From Rhizobium johnstonii 3841 (GTDB lineage: Bacteria; Pseudomonadota; Alphaproteobacteria; Rhizobiales; Rhizobiaceae): a stretch of DNA of 64,000 bases. Where the stretch lies: the NCBI RefSeq assembly GCF_000009265.1, contig NC_008381.1:186001-250000 (forward strand). The letters run 5' to 3'. The translations under genes and the position numbers were made by a program. This document shows positions 17,610 through 26,075 of this stretch, piece after piece. How positions within the stretch are numbered: position 1 is the first letter of the stretch; each line of letters begins with the position of its first letter. A model generated the notes under the pieces. That model did no database searches, had not been told where the DNA came from, and saw nothing but the letters and a program-made list of their open reading frames with translations.

Positions 17610-17640
17610 GCAGGTGAAGAACCGTCCCCTCTTCACCTGC
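17610..17640. other. Perfect 11-bp stem-loop between the tandem paralogues
   Basis: GCAGGTGAAGA and TCTTCACCTGC pair perfectly around a 9-base loop, 15 bp after the first paralogue's stop. No T-run follows, so it is unlikely to be an efficient terminator. It may stabilise the upstream mRNA or attenuate read-through to the second gene. Confidence 0.6.
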
Positions 17641-17712
17641 GCACCATCCTCGCGGTTGCCGCCGCCGCCCGGGCGCGGACAGGCTGGATCTCTAAGGGGA
17701 TTGTCACACGCA

Positions 17713-18432
17713 ATGACCAGTTCGTCCTACCAGATCATCGTTCGGAACTTTTCGCAGACGACGCAATATTTCTATGTGTTCCAGAAGCAGGCCGCATTTC
17801 CGTTGCTGCCGAGCCCTGGTCTCGTCTTCAGCGGCAGTCTCGGCTGCCAAAGCATCGGCAATTACGCAAGTTCGGGAGCGCAAGTCAATTTCGGTTTGGA
17901 CAGTCAGGTCTATGCAGGTGCATTCAGCACCAAACAGGCGGCGTCGCCCTCGCAGCTGATCGCGCTTCTCTCGCTCAATGCCGCCACACTATCCGTGGTC
18001 GGTAGCACATCCGCGTTCCGACCGGTTACGCTCACCACGGTTGACGGTTCGCCGGACAACTGCACGACCTTGACGCTCGATCCGCTCGGACTTTCCGCGC
18101 CCGCCAATCAAGCCGGAATTGCGATCGGAGGGTTTGGCATGAACGTGCCTTCCTATACCCCGTTGCCGCATCCCGAACTCTATTGCGGCGTCGTCGCCCT
18201 GAACAACAATCAGGCGGTTATACTCTCGAGCTTTGTCGCTCCTGTCCCCAACGCCGTCATGAACTGCATACCGAAGCAGATCTTTTTCGTGAAGATGGGC
18301 TACCAGCCGGTCGGAAGCACCGTCGCTTATGACGAGAGCAACTCGGCATGCTGCGATTTCACCATGGGCTACGCGGCCTACACCGTGACTTACAAAGCTG
18401 ACGGAACCTTTTCGGCGACAGGAGGACCATAG
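17713..18432 (+). CDS. Uncharacterised protein, second of two tandem paralogues
   Basis: A 239-residue protein starts MTSSSYQIIVRNFSQTTQYF; the ATG at 17713 follows TAAGGGGA. It shares with the preceding gene the start pattern (I-V-x-N then TQ-x-FY-x-FQ), a SLGCQSIGNYASSGA block, LDPLGLSAP, a central NQAVILSSFV block (GGIVLSNFV in the neighbour), and a C-terminal FTMGYAAYTVTYKADGTF. It adds Cys residues (DNCTTL, YCGVV, MNCIPK, SACCDF) absent from the first copy. It is probably beta-rich and soluble. The function is unknown. The duplication followed by divergence suggests two subunits of one assembly or two effectors. Confidence 0.7.
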   Translation: MTSSSYQIIVRNFSQTTQYFYVFQKQAAFPLLPSPGLVFSGSLGCQSIGNYASSGAQVNFGLDSQVYAGAFSTKQAASPSQLIALLSLNAATLSVVGSTSAFRPVTLTTVDGSPDNCTTLTLDPLGLSAPANQAGIAIGGFGMNVPSYTPLPHPELYCGVVALNNNQAVILSSFVAPVPNAVMNCIPKQIFFVKMGYQPVGSTVAYDESNSACCDFTMGYAAYTVTYKADGTFSATGGP

Positions 18433-18516
18433 ACCCAGAGATCCGGATCATCACTGACGCTTGAGCAAGCCAATAAACCCTTGAACAAAAGGAATATAGC
18501 AACGTTACGTATTACA

Positions 18517-18904
18517 TTGAAATCCGCTGACCAAACAGCACGTCGCGGTAAAATCGCTGCCGGGCTTGCCATTGCCACCGTCTCTATCCTCGCAACAGCG
18601 CTGCCCGACGCGGCACAACTCGTATTTTCGTCCGATTCCCGGAACTAGCAGGCCATTGCGGTCGCACCGCCGAACGATGCGATCCTGTTCACCAAGCAGC
18701 CGGTGCCCCATCCGAATGGAACGGCCTCCGTCTTTGCGATCGTCGGAGCGGACACCTATGTCATTCCGGCTGGGGCCAACTCCTGCATCGTCGCCGCACC
18801 TCCCGCCGATGAATTACTGCTTCATTGTCCGTAACGACAACACGATCGACGGCGTCGGTTTTGCCGCCATTCGAAATCCGGGCGGCCTGACCGCCTGCCA
18901 GTAA
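18517..18904 (+). pseudogene. Broken gene for a small exported protein
   Basis: From about 18517 one frame reads a signal-peptide-like stretch (ARRGKIAAGLAIATVSILAT, then ALPDAAQ) and runs into a TAG at 18646. The same frame continues as a coherent protein (AIAVAPPNDAILFTKQPVPH, GADTYVIPAGANSCIVAAPP) until TAA near 18833. A one-base change of frame there restores IVRNDNTIDGVGFAAIRNPG and GLTACQ before the stop at 18902-18904. One nonsense and one frameshift mutation thus seem to have inactivated a roughly 125-residue secreted protein encoded after the tandem paralogues. The original start is unclear. Confidence 0.6.
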
Positions 18905-19374
18905 GGGGTTTCCTACACCCACAATTCTCTTCTGGTCTTGCGCGAAGGTTGAGGCGGAAAGTCGAATATCCACCTCCGCCCGCTGTCGCGCGCTCGTCAC
19001 CCTGAGGCCCCAATTCTGCACGCTACGAAGCAATCGGCGGATGAAAGAAACTGCAGCTAATGAGCAGTTCATAGGCGGTGGCCGGCGTGCATGTAATCTT
19101 GCCTGCTCCGAGGGTCTTGTTTACGGCGGCCGCGACAGCGGCCTCCGTCGGTCAACCAGCCCTTCGTCATGCGCGCCGCCCAGACGCTGACGATTTGCAT
19201 TCCCGCCAGCATTGGGCGGCCATAAAGCTTAGAATAGAATAAAGCTGGCAGTGATTTGAGTAAAAGTTCTCATAAGAACATTGTAAGGATCTCTAAGAGC
19301 CTGACCGAAAAAGAGTTGAGTTAAATCAGCCAGTTGTGATTCTGTTTGTTTGCTTAGGACGAACGGAGACCACA
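18905..19374. other. Intergenic region before an IS remnant; no gene seen
   Basis: No convincing gene is present. On the minus strand, a short stretch near 19030-19150 reads like the tail of a protein (NKTLGAGKITCTPATAYELL) but has no start. The last 90 bp, from about GAGCCTGACC (19299), look like the left flank of the IS5-type remnant that follows. Confidence 0.4.
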
Positions 19375-19870
19375 ATGGGCTGGACTGATTTCACCCGTCG
19401 GCAATATGCCCGACGCGCAATGCGGTATGCAAGCGATCTGACGGACCGGGAATGGGGATTGATCTCGCCTTGCCTGCCCGAACCGAGGCGGCTGGGCAGG
19501 CCGCGTAGCACCGATCTTCGCGAGGTCGTGAATGCGTTGCTTTACATCGCCACGACTGGGTGCCAATGGCGGATGATGCCCAAGGATTTTCCGCCTTTTA
19601 CAACTGTGCAGTCCTATTTCTATGAATGGCGAGCGACAGGGTTATGGGGTCGGATCAACCATCATCTTGTGATGGAGGCGCGTGAATTGGAAGGCCGGGA
19701 AGCCTCGCCGTCTGCGGGCGTGATCGACAGTCAAAGCGTAAAAACCACGGAAAGCGGCGGCATTTGACGCGGGCAAGAAGATCAAGGGACGCAAGCGTCA
19801 TATCGTCGTCGACACGCTTGGACTGATGGTCGGCCTGGTGGTTCACAGCGCCGATATTCTAGGTGAAACA
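19375..19870 (+). pseudogene. IS5-family transposase remnant (truncated, frameshifted)
   Basis: From the ATG at 19375 the frame reads MGWTDFTRRQYARRAMRYAS, DLTDREWGLISPCLP and IDSQSVKTTESGG, as in IS5/IS1031-type transposases. It then meets an in-frame stop at 19765 where the usual GGPRGYDAGKK segment has lost bases. The correct sequence resumes in another frame (DAGKKIKGRKRHIVVDTLGL, then VVHSADI) and ends abruptly near 19860, so the C-terminal DDE residues are missing. It cannot encode an active transposase. Confidence 0.85.
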
Positions 19871-19875
19871 TAAAG

Positions 19876-20099
19876 ACGACCATTGTCAAATTCGGAGAGT
19901 CGAGTTTTCGAGATCTTTGTCATTACGCTCGAGTTGTTCGGCATTTAGCTGAGTTGCGGTGCAGGAAGAAATAAGATTATCGCCGTGGTCAGCGCAATGT
20001 CTGGAATGACCGACAAGCTGAAAGCAACATGCTTCCGGCAATCCAGAGAACTGATCCACCAGCAAAACGCGAGATCGAACCAAGAACACCCTGGGTGAC
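19876..20099 (+). pseudogene. Remnant of an aspartokinase-like amino-acid kinase
   Basis: Two adjoining frames together resemble the N-terminus of an aspartokinase: TIVKFGESSFRDLCHYARVV (compare the usual KFGGTS start) and, after a frameshift near 19970, KIIAVVSAMSGMTDKLKA (compare VVVSAMSG). The reading ends at a TGA at 20097. The IS remnant abuts its 5' edge. It is short and degraded; the identification rests on these two motifs only. Confidence 0.4.
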
Positions 20100-20166
20100 G
20101 GTATGACAGTCGGAATGTGCCAACGACTTAAGACGCGTAGCGCTGTCCCATTTACCGGCCCTCTCG

Positions 20167-20180
20167 TTGACGCAGATCAA
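20167..20180. promoter_or_regulatory. FixK/FNR box (anaerobox) upstream of fixNOQP
   Basis: TTGACGCAGATCAA matches the TTGAT-N4-ATCAA consensus with one mismatch. It is centred about 87 bp before the fixN ATG, a normal place for FixK/FnrN control. It implies microaerobic induction of the cbb3 oxidase. Confidence 0.85.
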
Positions 20181-20259
20181 GGCGCAATTTGCCGCTTCAT
20201 GACAGTCCTGGCGAGAAAGACGGCCGCGACGCGGTCGTCGGCGTACTGGGGACGACATC

Positions 20260-21882
20260 ATGAATTACACAACGGAAACGATGGTGATCGCGGTCGCGGC
20301 GTTTCTAGCGCTGCTACTAGCCGCATTCGCGCATGATCATCTCTTTGCGGTCCATATGGGGATACTTTGCTTCTGCCTTGCCGCGGGCGCTGCTGTCCTG
20401 ATCAGGAGAGTTGATTTTTCGCCGGCAGGCCAACGGCGGAAAGTCGATATATCAGGCTATTTCGACGAGGTGATACGGTATGGCCTGATCGCCACGGTAT
20501 TCTGGGGCGTAGTCGGCTTCCTGGTTGGCGTGGTCATCGCGCTGCAACTGGCCTTTCCCGACCTCAACATCGCCCCTTATCTCAATTTCGGAAGGCTGCG
20601 GCCCGTTCACACATCGGCGGTCATTTTCGCCTTCGGCGGCAATGCGCTGATCATGACGTCGTTCTACGTGGTGCAACGCACCTGTCGCGCGCGTCTTTTC
20701 GGCGGCAGCCTGGCCTGGTTCGTATTCTGGGGTTACCAGCTTTTCATCGTGATGGCTGCGACCGGATACGTTCTCGGAATCACCCAGGCCCGTGAATATG
20801 CCGAGCCCGAGTGGTACGTCGACCTCTGGCTGACCATCGTCTGGGTCGCCTATCTCGCCGTGTATCTTGGAACGATCCTGAAGCGCAAAGAGCCGCACAT
20901 CTACGTGGCAAACTGGTTCTACCTCGCCTTCATCGTCACCATCGCGATGCTGCACGTGGTCAACAATCTTGCAGTGCCCGTCTCGTTCCTGGGATCGAAG
21001 AGCTATTCTGTCTTCTCGGGCGTTCAGGACGCGCTGACCCAATGGTGGTATGGCCACAACGCCGTCGGCTTCTTCCTCACCGCCGGCTTCCTGGGTATGA
21101 TGTACTACTTCGTGCCGAAGCAGGCCAACCGACCCGTCTATTCATACCGGCTCTCGATTATCCACTTCTGGGCGCTGATCTTCATGTACATCTGGGCCGG
21201 CCCGCACCATCTGCATTACACGGCGCTGCCCGACTGGGCCCAGACCCTCGGCATGGTCTTCTCGATCATGCTCTGGATGCCCTCCTGGGGCGGCATGATC
21301 AACGGTCTCATGACCCTTTCGGGCGCCTGGGACAAGATCCGCACCGATCCGATCATCCGGATGATGATTGTCGCCATCGCCTTTTACGGGATGTCGACCT
21401 TCGAAGGCCCGATGATGTCGGTGAAAACCGTCAATTCGCTCAGTCACTATACCGAATGGACGATCGGCCACGTGCATTCCGGCGCTCTCGGCTGGGTGGG
21501 AATGATCACCTTCGGTGCGATCTATTATCTCACGCCGAAGCTATGGGGACGCGAGCGTCTCTATAGCCCGCGGATGGTCAACTGGCACTTCTGGCTCGCA
21601 ACCCTCGGGATCGTCATCTACGCCGCCGTGCTTTGGGTTGCCGGCATCCAGCAGGGGCTGATGTGGCGCGAGTACAATTCCCAGGGCTTCCTCGTCTATT
21701 CCTTCGCGGAGACGGTCGCGGCCATGTTCCCCTACTACGTGCTGCGCGCCGTGGGCGGAACGCTTTACCTGGCGGGTGGTCTCGTCATGGCCTGGAACGT
21801 GTTCATGACGATCCGTGGCCGCCTGCGCGACGAAGCTGCGATCCCAACCACTTTCGTGCCCCAAGCACAGCCTGCCGAATGA
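20260..21882 (+). CDS. fixN: FixN (CcoN), cbb3-type cytochrome c oxidase subunit I
   Basis: The 540-residue catalytic subunit of the high-affinity cbb3 oxidase that supports respiration at the very low oxygen of nodules. It has about 12 hydrophobic segments and the conserved His-containing blocks expected for heme b, heme b3 and CuB: RPVHTSAVIFAFGGNAL, QWWYGHNAVGFFLTAGFLG, WAGPHHLHYTALPDW and SHYTEWTIGHVHSGALGW. The length and the MNYTTETM start are typical. It is the first gene of fixNOQP, with fixO 8 bp downstream. Confidence 0.97.
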   Translation: MNYTTETMVIAVAAFLALLLAAFAHDHLFAVHMGILCFCLAAGAAVLIRRVDFSPAGQRRKVDISGYFDEVIRYGLIATVFWGVVGFLVGVVIALQLAFPDLNIAPYLNFGRLRPVHTSAVIFAFGGNALIMTSFYVVQRTCRARLFGGSLAWFVFWGYQLFIVMAATGYVLGITQAREYAEPEWYVDLWLTIVWVAYLAVYLGTILKRKEPHIYVANWFYLAFIVTIAMLHVVNNLAVPVSFLGSKSYSVFSGVQDALTQWWYGHNAVGFFLTAGFLGMMYYFVPKQANRPVYSYRLSIIHFWALIFMYIWAGPHHLHYTALPDWAQTLGMVFSIMLWMPSWGGMINGLMTLSGAWDKIRTDPIIRMMIVAIAFYGMSTFEGPMMSVKTVNSLSHYTEWTIGHVHSGALGWVGMITFGAIYYLTPKLWGRERLYSPRMVNWHFWLATLGIVIYAAVLWVAGIQQGLMWREYNSQGFLVYSFAETVAAMFPYYVLRAVGGTLYLAGGLVMAWNVFMTIRGRLRDEAAIPTTFVPQAQPAE

Positions 21883-21890
21883 GGTGAGAC

Positions 21891-22625
21891 ATGGCATCGA
21901 TACTAGATAAACATCAGATCCTCGAGAAGAACGCGACGCTTCTTCTCGTTGGCTCGCTGCTCGTCGTGAGCATCGGCGGCATCGTCGAAATCGCACCGCT
22001 GTTCTACTTGCAGAACACGATTGAAAAAGTGGAAGGCATGCGGCCGTATACGCCGCTCGAGCTGGCCGGACGAAACATATACATCCGCGAAGGCTGCTAT
22101 CTCTGCCACAGCCAGATGATCAGGCCGTTCCGCGACGAGGTCGAACGTTACGGCCATTACTCGCTCGCGGCCGAGTCCATGTACGATCATCCTTTCCAGT
22201 GGGGATCCAAGCGAACCGGGCCGGATCTGGCCCGTGTCGGCGCACGCTACTCCAACGAATGGCATGTCCAGCATCTCGCGGATCCACGGGCAGTCGTGCC
22301 GGAGTCGATCATGCCGAGTTACGCCTTCCTCAAAGAACAGAGGGTGACGGTCAAGGACGTGGGAATGGACCTGAAGGCCAACGAGGATGTGGGCGTGCCT
22401 TATAACGACGACATGCTGGCGAACGCAGAGGCCGACATGAAGGCCCAAGCCGATCCGAACGCAGATACGACGGCGCTGCTCGCCCGCTATCCGAAGGCGA
22501 AGACCGGCGATTTCGACGGCGATCCTGCTGCGCTGACCGAAATGGATGCCTTGGTGTCCTATCTGCAGATGCTCGGAACGTTGGTCGATTTCTCGACCTA
22601 CGACGATGCGACCGGCTACCGATGA
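21891..22625 (+). CDS. fixO: FixO (CcoO), cbb3 oxidase membrane-bound monoheme cytochrome c
   Basis: The 244-residue subunit has one N-terminal membrane anchor (about residues 17-45, LLLVGSLLVVSIGGIVEIAP) and a single c-type heme site CYLCH (in REGCYLCHSQMIRPF). A distal Met (ESIMPSYAFL) is the likely sixth ligand. It passes electrons to FixN. It is coupled closely to fixN and fixQ. Confidence 0.97.
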   Translation: MASILDKHQILEKNATLLLVGSLLVVSIGGIVEIAPLFYLQNTIEKVEGMRPYTPLELAGRNIYIREGCYLCHSQMIRPFRDEVERYGHYSLAAESMYDHPFQWGSKRTGPDLARVGARYSNEWHVQHLADPRAVVPESIMPSYAFLKEQRVTVKDVGMDLKANEDVGVPYNDDMLANAEADMKAQADPNADTTALLARYPKAKTGDFDGDPAALTEMDALVSYLQMLGTLVDFSTYDDATGYR

Positions 22626-22633
22626 GGTGATCC

Positions 22634-22786
22634 ATGGAAACCTACACTGCAATGAGACACTTCGCCGACAGCTGGGGCCTCCTGGCAATGGCGGCATTCT
22701 TCGTCGGCGTCGTTGTGTTCACCCTTCGCCCAGGCAGCAAGCAGACGGCGAAAGAGGCCGCTGATATTCCCCTGAAGGAAGATTGA
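22634..22786 (+). CDS. fixQ: FixQ (CcoQ), small cbb3 oxidase subunit
   Basis: A 50-residue protein starts METYTAMRHFADSWGLLAMA. It has one transmembrane helix (GLLAMAAFFVGVVVFTLRPG) and a short charged tail ending PLKED. This is the usual CcoQ form, thought to stabilise the complex. It lies between fixO (8 bp) and fixP (1 bp). Confidence 0.93.
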   Translation: METYTAMRHFADSWGLLAMAAFFVGVVVFTLRPGSKQTAKEAADIPLKED

Positions 22787-22787
22787 G

Positions 22788-23651
22788 ATGTCGGAAAAAC
22801 ATATCGACGAATTTAGCGGCGTCGAAACGACCGGACATGAATGGGACGGCATCCGCGAACTCAACAATCCGATGCCCCGCTGGTGGGTATGGACCTTCTA
22901 CGCCACAATTGTCTGGGCGTTGGGCTATGCAATCGCATATCCCGCGATCCCGATGATCACCGACGCCACGAAGGGCATGCTGGGCTTTTCCAGCCGCGCC
23001 GAGCTGCAGCAGAACCTGGATCAGGCCAAGGCATCGCAGACGACGCTTCATGATCTGATCGCCGCCAAGACGGTACACGAGATCGATTCCGATTCTGCCC
23101 TTCGCGAATTTGCGATCGCCGGCGGCGCATCTGCATTCAAGGTGAACTGCGCGACATGCCATGGCTCGGGAGCAAGCGGCGGCCCGGGATTTCCGAACCT
23201 CAACGACGACGACTGGCTGTGGGGCGGAGACCTGGATGCCATCCAGGCGACGATCGCGCATGGGATTCGTTTCGACGGGGATACGGACACTCATGCGTCC
23301 GAGATGCCGCCGTTTGCCGAAGTTCTGGATCCCCTCCAAACAAGGCAGGTCGCGGCTTACGTCTGGGGACTGACCAATACACCGTCGGACCCCGGTCTCG
23401 CAGAGGCCGGAAAACAGGTCTTCGTCGATAACTGTGCCGCATGTCACGGTGACGACGCCAAAGGAAAAGCCGAAATGGGCGCGCCGGATCTCGCCGATGC
23501 GATCTGGCTGAAGGCACGCGGCGAGGATGCGATCATCCGTCAGGTGGCCGCTCCCAAGCATGGCGTCATGCCTGCCTGGGCAGGGCGTCTCGGCGATACG
23601 ACGGTCAAGGAACTTACCATTTTCGTGCATTCGCTTGGCGGCGGGACGTGA
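22788..23651 (+). CDS. fixP: FixP (CcoP), cbb3 oxidase diheme cytochrome c subunit
   Basis: The 287-residue protein has a conserved N-terminal segment (EWDGIRELNNPMPRWW), one transmembrane helix (about residues 33-55) and two c-type heme sites, CATCHG near residue 121 and CAACHG near residue 218. Each is followed by a Met ligand region (EMPPF and GVMPAW). It receives electrons from soluble cytochrome c. It completes the fixNOQP operon. Confidence 0.97.
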   Translation: MSEKHIDEFSGVETTGHEWDGIRELNNPMPRWWVWTFYATIVWALGYAIAYPAIPMITDATKGMLGFSSRAELQQNLDQAKASQTTLHDLIAAKTVHEIDSDSALREFAIAGGASAFKVNCATCHGSGASGGPGFPNLNDDDWLWGGDLDAIQATIAHGIRFDGDTDTHASEMPPFAEVLDPLQTRQVAAYVWGLTNTPSDPGLAEAGKQVFVDNCAACHGDDAKGKAEMGAPDLADAIWLKARGEDAIIRQVAAPKHGVMPAWAGRLGDTTVKELTIFVHSLGGGT

Positions 23652-23662
23652 GGAGAAAAGCC

Positions 23663-23848
23663 ATGGCAGTTCACGGCCACAACCCGATCCTCGATCTCTA
23701 TGGCACGCCGCGCGCCACCATACGATCGCGCGTGTCGGCGCGCGCCAAGGCCACGCCGCCGCCTTCCGATCAAGACGACCCGGCAAAGATCGGCAGTTCG
23801 ATCGTCAGTTTGACCTGCCTCAAAGACCACGAGCAGACAAGCCGTTAG
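23663..23848 (+). CDS. Small uncharacterised protein between fixP and fixG
   Basis: A 61-residue frame starts MAVHGHNPILDLYGTPRATI at an ATG preceded by AGGAG and lies 11 bp after fixP, so it probably shares its transcript. It is basic, without membrane segment or known motif. A strong terminator follows 55 bp downstream. It may be a real conserved small gene; the function is unknown. Confidence 0.5.
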   Translation: MAVHGHNPILDLYGTPRATIRSRVSARAKATPPPSDQDDPAKIGSSIVSLTCLKDHEQTSR

Positions 23849-23902
23849 CTTTAGACTTGTCGAGGACTTCCCAGTGGTGGTTGTTCTCCCACAGCTCCTC
23901 TA

Positions 23903-23936
23903 GGCCACGCCCTCTCTCCAGGGCGTGGCCTTTTCC
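23903..23936 (+). terminator. Rho-independent terminator of fixNOQP
   Basis: An 11-bp perfect GC-rich stem (GGCCACGCCCT / AGGGCGTGGCC) with a 6-base loop is followed by TTTTCCTTTC. It separates the fixNOQP unit from the fixGHIS promoter. Confidence 0.88.
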
Positions 23937-23958
23937 TTTCGCGGGAAGGCCTTGTCTC

Positions 23959-23972
23959 TTGATCTGCATCAA
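23959..23972. promoter_or_regulatory. FixK/FNR box upstream of fixGHIS
   Basis: TTGATCTGCATCAA is a perfect TTGAT-N4-ATCAA anaerobox, centred about 60 bp before the fixG ATG. It makes fixGHIS a second microaerobically controlled unit. Confidence 0.92.
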
Positions 23973-24024
23973 GGAACGGATGCGCGGCAGATGGGACAAG
24001 GGCGGATGAAATCGGACAGGTCCC

Positions 24025-25593
24025 ATGAACCTCTACACTGCACCATATCCCGATAACATCGAGCGGCTCAATGTCGAGCCGGTCAATGCCCGTCGCAACC
24101 GGCAACCTCTCTACGCACCTCGGAGGAAGGTCTTTCCCAAGCGTGCAGAGGGACGATTCCGTCGGATCAAGTGGATCGTCATGCTGGTTACGCTCGGCAT
24201 CTACTATCTCGCGCCATGGATTAGCTGGGATCGCGGTCCTTACGCGCCTGACCAGGCAATCCTCATCGACCTTTCCTCACGGCGCTTCTTCTTTTTCTTC
24301 ATCGAAATCTGGCCTCAGGAATTTTATTATGTAGCGGGCCTGCTCGTCATGGCGGGGTTCGGGCTGTTTCTCGTCACTTCCGCGGTTGGCCGCGCATGGT
24401 GCGGCTACACTTGTCCGCAGACGGTCTGGGTTGATCTTTTTCTCGTCGTCGAACGTGCGATAGAAGGCGATCGAAACGCGCGAATGAAGCTTGACGCTAG
24501 CCCTATGAGCTTTGCCAAGCTGAGGAAGCGTGTCGTCAAACACTCGATCTGGCTGCTGATCGGCATCGTCACAGGCGGAGCGTGGATCTTTTATTTTGCC
24601 GACGCGCCGAGTCTGCTTGTTTCGCTGTTCACCGGCCACGCTCCTGCAGCCGCCTACACCACCGTCGCCATCCTTACTGCGACGACCTATGTGCTCGGCG
24701 GTCTCATGCGAGAGCAGGTGTGCACCTATATGTGCCCGTGGCCACGCATCCAGGGTGCGATGCTCGACGAAAATTCTCTCGTCGTCACCTACAATGACTG
24801 GCGGGGCGAGCAGCGGTCGCGTCACGCCAAGAAGGCTTTAGTCAATGGCCTATCGGTCGGGGATTGCGTGGATTGCAATGCCTGCGTGGCGGTGTGTCCG
24901 ATGGGAATCGACATTCGCGACGGACAGCAGATGGAGTGCATCACATGCGCTCTCTGCATTGACGCCTGCGACGGTGTCATGGATAAGCTCGGAAAGCCTC
25001 GCGGCCTGATCGCCTACGCCACGCTGAGCGAATACTCAAGCAACATGTCGCTTGCCACCGACGAAGGACGAACGGCCGTCCAACCCTCCAGAGTTCGAAA
25101 CGAGGATGGGACCTTCATTCCGGCGATCCGGCATTTCAACTGGCGGATCATCTTTCGTCCGAGAACCGTGTTTTACGCAGTCGCCTGGGCGTCGGTCGGC
25201 GTGGCCATGCTCGTCCATCTCACCTTTCGGGAGCGCCTTGAACTCAACGTCGTTCACGACCGAAACCCCCAATATGTTCTGGAAAGCGACGGCTCGCTGC
25301 GGAATGGCTACACGCTTCGTATCCTGAACATGGTGCCGACGCCTAGGGATGTGAACATAAGCCTGGTCGGGCTGGAGGGGGCGACGATGCGCATTCCCGA
25401 GTTCGGCAAGGAAGACGCTCGCAGCTTTACAGTCCATGCCGAACCCGACGCCGCCACGACGCTGAAGGTCTTCGTTACGCGCAAGCCTACCGGAGCCGCG
25501 ATCAATGAATTTCTGTTCGTTATCGAAGATACCGAGCATGCCGACCGGGCAACCTACCGCGCGGCGTTCAATGCACCGGGAGACATCAAATGA
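24025..25593 (+). CDS. fixG: FixG (CcoG), membrane iron-sulfur protein for cbb3 oxidase assembly
   Basis: A 522-residue membrane protein with several transmembrane helices, a WCGYTCPQTVW motif near residue 130, and two [4Fe-4S] clusters of ferredoxin type: CVDCNACVAVCP near residue 283 and CITCALCIDAC near residue 305. The C-terminal periplasmic domain is Ig-like. It is needed for cbb3 oxidase maturation and is thought to reduce copper for delivery to the CuB site. It overlaps fixH by 4 bp. Confidence 0.96.
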   Translation: MNLYTAPYPDNIERLNVEPVNARRNRQPLYAPRRKVFPKRAEGRFRRIKWIVMLVTLGIYYLAPWISWDRGPYAPDQAILIDLSSRRFFFFFIEIWPQEFYYVAGLLVMAGFGLFLVTSAVGRAWCGYTCPQTVWVDLFLVVERAIEGDRNARMKLDASPMSFAKLRKRVVKHSIWLLIGIVTGGAWIFYFADAPSLLVSLFTGHAPAAAYTTVAILTATTYVLGGLMREQVCTYMCPWPRIQGAMLDENSLVVTYNDWRGEQRSRHAKKALVNGLSVGDCVDCNACVAVCPMGIDIRDGQQMECITCALCIDACDGVMDKLGKPRGLIAYATLSEYSSNMSLATDEGRTAVQPSRVRNEDGTFIPAIRHFNWRIIFRPRTVFYAVAWASVGVAMLVHLTFRERLELNVVHDRNPQYVLESDGSLRNGYTLRILNMVPTPRDVNISLVGLEGATMRIPEFGKEDARSFTVHAEPDAATTLKVFVTRKPTGAAINEFLFVIEDTEHADRATYRAAFNAPGDIK

Positions 25594-26075
25594 AGACCTC
25601 CGCTCAAGGTTTTACAGGCTTGCACATGCTGCTTTCGACCTCGGCATTCTTTGGCGTGGTGATCGCGGTGAACGTCACCATGGCCTTCTATGCCTCTTCC
25701 AGCTGGAGCGGTCTGGTCGTGGAAAACACCTATGTCGCCAGTCAGGAGTTCAACCGCAAAGCGGCGGCGATGAAGGCAATGGCCGCTTCCGGCATCGAGG
25801 GCAACCTCTCCATAAAGGGGCACGAGATCCGCTACGATATTCACGACAAGAGCGGATCGCCTGCGATCGTCGACGACGTCATTCTGAATTTCAAACGTCC
25901 GGTCGGAGACCACGAGGACTTCCTCCTTACGCTCAGGAAGACAGCCGCGGGGCGGTTCGAAGCGGAGCATGATCTAGCCGACGGTGACTGGATCGTCGAG
26001 GCCATCTCGCGAAACGGCGGCGTGGTCGTCATGCATGAGGCAAAACGCATCGATACCGCGGAGTTAGGCCAGTGA
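25590..26075 (+). CDS. fixH: FixH (CcoH), cbb3 oxidase assembly protein
   Basis: The 161-residue protein has one N-terminal transmembrane helix (FFGVVIAVNVTMAFYASSSW) followed by the conserved SGLVVENTYVASQEFNRKA, then a periplasmic domain. This matches FixH/CcoH, which helps assemble the oxidase. Its start and stop overlap fixG and fixI by 4 bp each. Confidence 0.94.
   Translation: MKTSAQGFTGLHMLLSTSAFFGVVIAVNVTMAFYASSSWSGLVVENTYVASQEFNRKAAAMKAMAASGIEGNLSIKGHEIRYDIHDKSGSPAIVDDVILNFKRPVGDHEDFLLTLRKTAAGRFEAEHDLADGDWIVEAISRNGGVVVMHEAKRIDTAELGQ

Noticed and set aside
19028..19150. A minus-strand protein-like tail (NKTLGAGKITCTPATAYELL)
   Set aside because: It has no start codon, no recognisable family and is too short to support a gene.
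22719..23786. A 355-codon minus-strand frame opposite fixP
   Set aside because: It lies entirely across fixP and its flanks, has Arg/Gly-rich composition and matches no family. It is a codon-bias artefact.
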